Shown: in pieces, positions 61,360-64,000 of the stretch
Position numbering within the stretch: position 1 is the first letter of the stretch
Layout of the letters: every line of letters starts with the position of its first letter
NCBI GenBank assembly: GCA_963779325.1
Contig: CAVZXS010000002.1
Location: 186,001 to 250,000 of the forward strand
Source of the DNA: CAVZXS01 sp963779325
GTDB lineage: Bacteria > Bacteroidota > Bacteroidia > Chitinophagales > Chitinophagaceae
DNA: 64,000 nt
Reading direction: 5' to 3'
Notes under the pieces: generated by a model
Seen by the model: only the letters and a program-made list of their open reading frames with translations
Told to the model about the DNA's origin: nothing
The model's database searches: none
Program-made: the position numbers and the translations under genes

Positions 61360-64000
61360 ATGATTACAAGGATTTCTTTTTTGTTTCTTCTTTTTTCGAC
61401 GAGTTTATCTTTTGGTCAGCAGGTACCGGCCTATAAAAATGCCCGGCTGCCCGTTAGTGAAAGAGTAAATGATTTATTAAGCCGTATGACTCCTGAAGAA
61501 AAGTTTTGGCAGCTTTTTATGATAGCAGGAGATTTTGATACATCAAAACAGGAGCAATACAAAAATGGAATTTTTGGTTTTCAATTCGGCGCTTCAATAA
61601 GGAATGATAATGGCGCAGAGCAGTTATTGGCTTACGATGCTGAGGAAAAGCAGTCAGCGTTTATTTCAAAAATTAACAAGGCACAAAAATATTTTACTGA
61701 ACAAACGAGGCTCGGCATTCCCGTTATTATTTTTGATGAGGCATTGCATGGATTGGTACGGCAAAATGCTACTGCCTTTCCGCAAGCTATCGCATTGGCT
61801 GCAACGTTTGATGTTTCACTTATGAATAAAGTGGCTTTTGCCATTGCTGCCGAAACGAAACGGCAGGGTATACACCAGGTGCTTTCGCCGGTTATCAATA
61901 TTGCGAGTGATGTTCGCTGGGGAAGAACAGAAGAAACTTACGGCGAAGACCCTTTTTTAACATCTCAGATGACCGGCGCCTATATTAGAAATTTTGAACA
62001 ACAGGGAATTATTACCACTCCTAAACATTTTCTTGCTAATGTTGGCGACGGCGGCCGCGATAGTTATCCTATTCACTTTAATGAAAGACTTTTAAAAGAA
62101 ATTCATTTGCCTCCTTTTAAAGCAGCTATTGAAAACGGTGCCGGTTCCGTAATGACATCGTATAACTCGGTTGATGGCAGCCCGGCTACTGCAAGTAAAT
62201 ATTTATTAAGAGATATTTTAAGGAATCAAATGGGCTTTACCGGTTTTGTTATTTCAGATGCAAGTGCCGTGGGCGGCGCCAATGTGCTTCATTACACGGC
62301 AAAAGATTATGCTGATGCAGGTAAGCAAGCTGTTGAAAATGGATTGGATGTAATTTTTCAAACTCAGCACGGTCACTATAAATTATTTATCGAACCTTTT
62401 TTAAATGATAGTGTAAATAAAGAACATATTAATGAAGCAGTGACCCGCGTATTAACTGCAAAATTTAAGTTGGGTTTATTCGAAAATCCATACAGCAGAC
62501 CGGATACAAACATTCTGCAACAGCAAATCATAAACCGTAGTTTGGCAAAAGAAGCAGCTGCAAAATCATTTGTGTTGCTGCAAAATAGAAATCAACTGCT
62601 TCCTCTTAATAAAAAGTTGAACTCAATTGCCGTAATTGGAGAAGATGGAAAAGTAGGGCGTTTGGGCGGTTACAGCGGACCCGGTATCCGGGTTGTTTCT
62701 GTTTATGATGGTATAAAACAATTTGCAGGTAATAAAATAAAAATAAACTATGCTGAAGGTGCAGGCAGAAATGAAATTGAGTATACAGCCATTCCTGAGG
62801 AATATTTATTTACCAATGAAAGTTTAAAACAAAACGGGCTTACCGGAAATTATTATAAAAATATTACGCAAGCGGGCGAAGCTGCAAAACGAACAGATGC
62901 GGCAATTGATTTTAACTGGACTTTGTACGGACCCGATAACCTGCAGGTGAATCAATTTTACAGCGTACAATGGTCAGGCATTTTACGTTCCCCGGTAACA
63001 GGTAATTATAAAATAGGGTTGGAAGGAAACGACGGGTACCGTTTATTCATTGATGAAAAACTGGTGATCGACCGATGGAAAAAACAAAGTTGGCATACTG
63101 AATTGATTCCGTTTCAATTTAAAAAAGATAAAACGTATAAGCTGCGTATTGAGTTTTATGAGCCGGAAGGCAATGCCCGGATAAAACTGATCTGGAATGC
63201 AGGCGTAGAAAATAAATGGCGGTCGAAAATAAAACAGGCAGTTAGTTTGGCACAACAATCAGATGTGGCTATCGTTGTCGCAGGTATTATCGAAGGTGAG
63301 TTTCTGGACAGGGCAATACTAACATTGCCGGGCAAACAGGAAGATTTGATACAAGCTATTGCCGCAACAGGCAAACCCGTTATAGTTTTATTGGTTGGAG
63401 GCAGTGCAATAGAAATGAGTAACTGGATTAAGAATGTAAACAGTGTCGTGCAAATATGGTACCCGGGAGAAGCAGGAGGAGAAGCTGTGGCCGATATGTT
63501 ATTTGGTATAACAAACCCCGGAGGCCGCTTACCTGTTACATTTCCTTTGCAAGCAGGGCAATTGCCTTTGGTGTACAATCATAAACCAACAGGTCGCGGC
63601 AATGATTATGTAAACCTGAGTGGCCAGCCATTATTTCCGTTTGGTTATGGATTAAGTTATACAAACTTTGAATACAGCAATATGCAGATAAGTAAAGCAG
63701 TTATTAATAGTGATGAAAGCTTAACTGTAAGTTGTAACATTAAGAATACGGGTAAACTTACCGGTGATGAGGTTGTACAACTATATCTTCATGATGAATT
63801 GGCTTCTGTGGTACGACCTGTAGCTGAGTTAAAAGCATTTGAGCGAATCAGCTTAAAACCGGATGAAAGCAAAACCGTTACATTCAATCTAAACCCTGAA
63901 ACATTTAAGATGTATAATCGGCAAATGCAATGGGTAACAGAACCGGGAGATTTCAGGATTATGTTGGGTGCTTCCGTTAAAGATACCAGGCTTTGGAGGA
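61360..64000 (+). CDS. glycoside hydrolase family 3 beta-glucosidase with PA14 insertion, cut by window edge
   Basis: An ATG at 61360 opens 880 codons running off the right edge. A signal peptide (about 1-20, SLSFGQ) is followed by the GH3 (beta/alpha)8 domain (DEALHGLVRQNATAFPQAIALAATF, KHFLANVGDGGRD) with the likely nucleophile Asp300 in GFVISDASAV. The (alpha/beta)6 sandwich is split by a PA14 domain (about 480-620: SGILRSPVTGNYKIGLEGND, YRLFIDEKLVIDRWKKQSWH). A fibronectin-III-like end (VTFNLNPETFKMY) follows. Only a few C-terminal residues appear missing. It would release glucose from sophoro- or other beta-gluco-oligosaccharides made by the GH144-like enzymes. Confidence 0.92.
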   Translation, partial: MITRISFLFLLFSTSLSFGQQVPAYKNARLPVSERVNDLLSRMTPEEKFWQLFMIAGDFDTSKQEQYKNGIFGFQFGASIRNDNGAEQLLAYDAEEKQSAFISKINKAQKYFTEQTRLGIPVIIFDEALHGLVRQNATAFPQAIALAATFDVSLMNKVAFAIAAETKRQGIHQVLSPVINIASDVRWGRTEETYGEDPFLTSQMTGAYIRNFEQQGIITTPKHFLANVGDGGRDSYPIHFNERLLKEIHLPPFKAAIENGAGSVMTSYNSVDGSPATASKYLLRDILRNQMGFTGFVISDASAVGGANVLHYTAKDYADAGKQAVENGLDVIFQTQHGHYKLFIEPFLNDSVNKEHINEAVTRVLTAKFKLGLFENPYSRPDTNILQQQIINRSLAKEAAAKSFVLLQNRNQLLPLNKKLNSIAVIGEDGKVGRLGGYSGPGIRVVSVYDGIKQFAGNKIKINYAEGAGRNEIEYTAIPEEYLFTNESLKQNGLTGNYYKNITQAGEAAKRTDAAIDFNWTLYGPDNLQVNQFYSVQWSGILRSPVTGNYKIGLEGNDGYRLFIDEKLVIDRWKKQSWHTELIPFQFKKDKTYKLRIEFYEPEGNARIKLIWNAGVENKWRSKIKQAVSLAQQSDVAIVVAGIIEGEFLDRAILTLPGKQEDLIQAIAATGKPVIVLLVGGSAIEMSNWIKNVNSVVQIWYPGEAGGEAVADMLFGITNPGGRLPVTFPLQAGQLPLVYNHKPTGRGNDYVNLSGQPLFPFGYGLSYTNFEYSNMQISKAVINSDESLTVSCNIKNTGKLTGDEVVQLYLHDELASVVRPVAELKAFERISLKPDESKTVTFNLNPETFKMYNRQMQWVTEPGDFRIMLGASVKDTRLWR

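Noticed and set aside
1..64000. Search for tRNA, rRNA, CRISPR arrays, integrases and intact transposases
   Set aside because: None recognised by eye; the repeats found are short palindromic intergenic units without coding capacity.

Overview
The window reads as a stretch of a Bacteroidota chromosome, most likely from the family Chitinophagaceae. The evidence is a SusC/SusD pair next to an ECF sigma factor and FecR, two GH144-type glucanases of the kind known from Chitinophaga, 2TM-domain and DUF6544 proteins, weak Shine-Dalgarno sequences, several GTG/TTG starts, and promoters of the Bacteroidota TTG / TAnnTTTG type. I see no rRNA, tRNA, CRISPR array, prophage or intact insertion sequence. 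Both ends cut a gene: a glucan phosphorylase on the left and a GH3 enzyme on the right.

Layout. (1) 1-6 kb: a minus-strand cluster of a P-type cation ATPase, Hsp20 and alpha-glucan phosphorylase, then a DUF5655 protein, a PPOX-fold flavin protein and a DUF892 ferritin-like protein. (2) 6-18 kb: plus-strand accessory genes, many of them small membrane or envelope proteins, with two alpha/beta hydrolases, a PEBP protein, a beta-helix membrane protein, a ferritin-like/VIT1 metal transporter, an outer-membrane barrel, a CPBP protease and an SRPBCC protein. Two inverted copies of a ~150-bp palindromic element bracket 7.2-15.6 kb. (3) 18-24 kb: heavy-metal RND efflux, in which the pump is fused to its TolC channel, plus a lipoprotein adaptor. 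(4) 24-38 kb: a sulfur island. It contains the 5' stub of a sulfide:quinone oxidoreductase gene, an MFS transporter, three exported DsrE-like proteins, a Tat-exported SoxB-like enzyme, a TsdA-like diheme cytochrome, a split YeeE/YedE (TsuA-like) transporter, an OprD-type porin, two rhodanese proteins (one fused to a metallo-beta-lactamase domain), thioredoxin, a TauE/SafE exporter, a Crp/Fnr regulator and an OsmC protein. (5) 38-39.4 kb: an AI-2E family permease. (6) 39.5 kb to the end: a polysaccharide utilisation locus with ECF sigma, FecR, SusC, SusD, a LamG lipoprotein, a VCBS/ASPIC lipoprotein, GH30, two GH144-like enzymes, a sterol-desaturase-like hydroxylase, an exported ADP-ribosylglycohydrolase-fold protein, a Gfo/Idh/MocA oxidoreductase, an SDR, a ROK kinase and GH3. 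The set suggests a beta-glucan target, possibly beta-1,2-glucan.

The most striking pattern is regulatory. Seven near-palindromic TGA-N6-TCA boxes (mostly GTGAT-N4-ATCAC) lie upstream of the SQR stub, the MFS gene, the YeeE-YeeE-cytochrome-SoxB run, the thioredoxin-MBL-rhodanese run, the TauE gene, the outer-membrane barrel gene and the P-type ATPase cluster. In all seven, exactly 22 nt separate the box from a (T/C/G)AnnTTT(G/A/T) -7 element. This is class II Crp/Fnr activation geometry, and a Crp/Fnr gene sits inside the sulfur island. The inferred regulon joins sulfane-sulfur handling to low-oxygen or stress functions.

The second point is the truncated SQR gene. It keeps its promoter box and the FAD-binding start, then stops at a nonsense codon exactly where the metal-efflux adaptor gene ends, which suggests the efflux block replaced the oxidoreductase by recombination.
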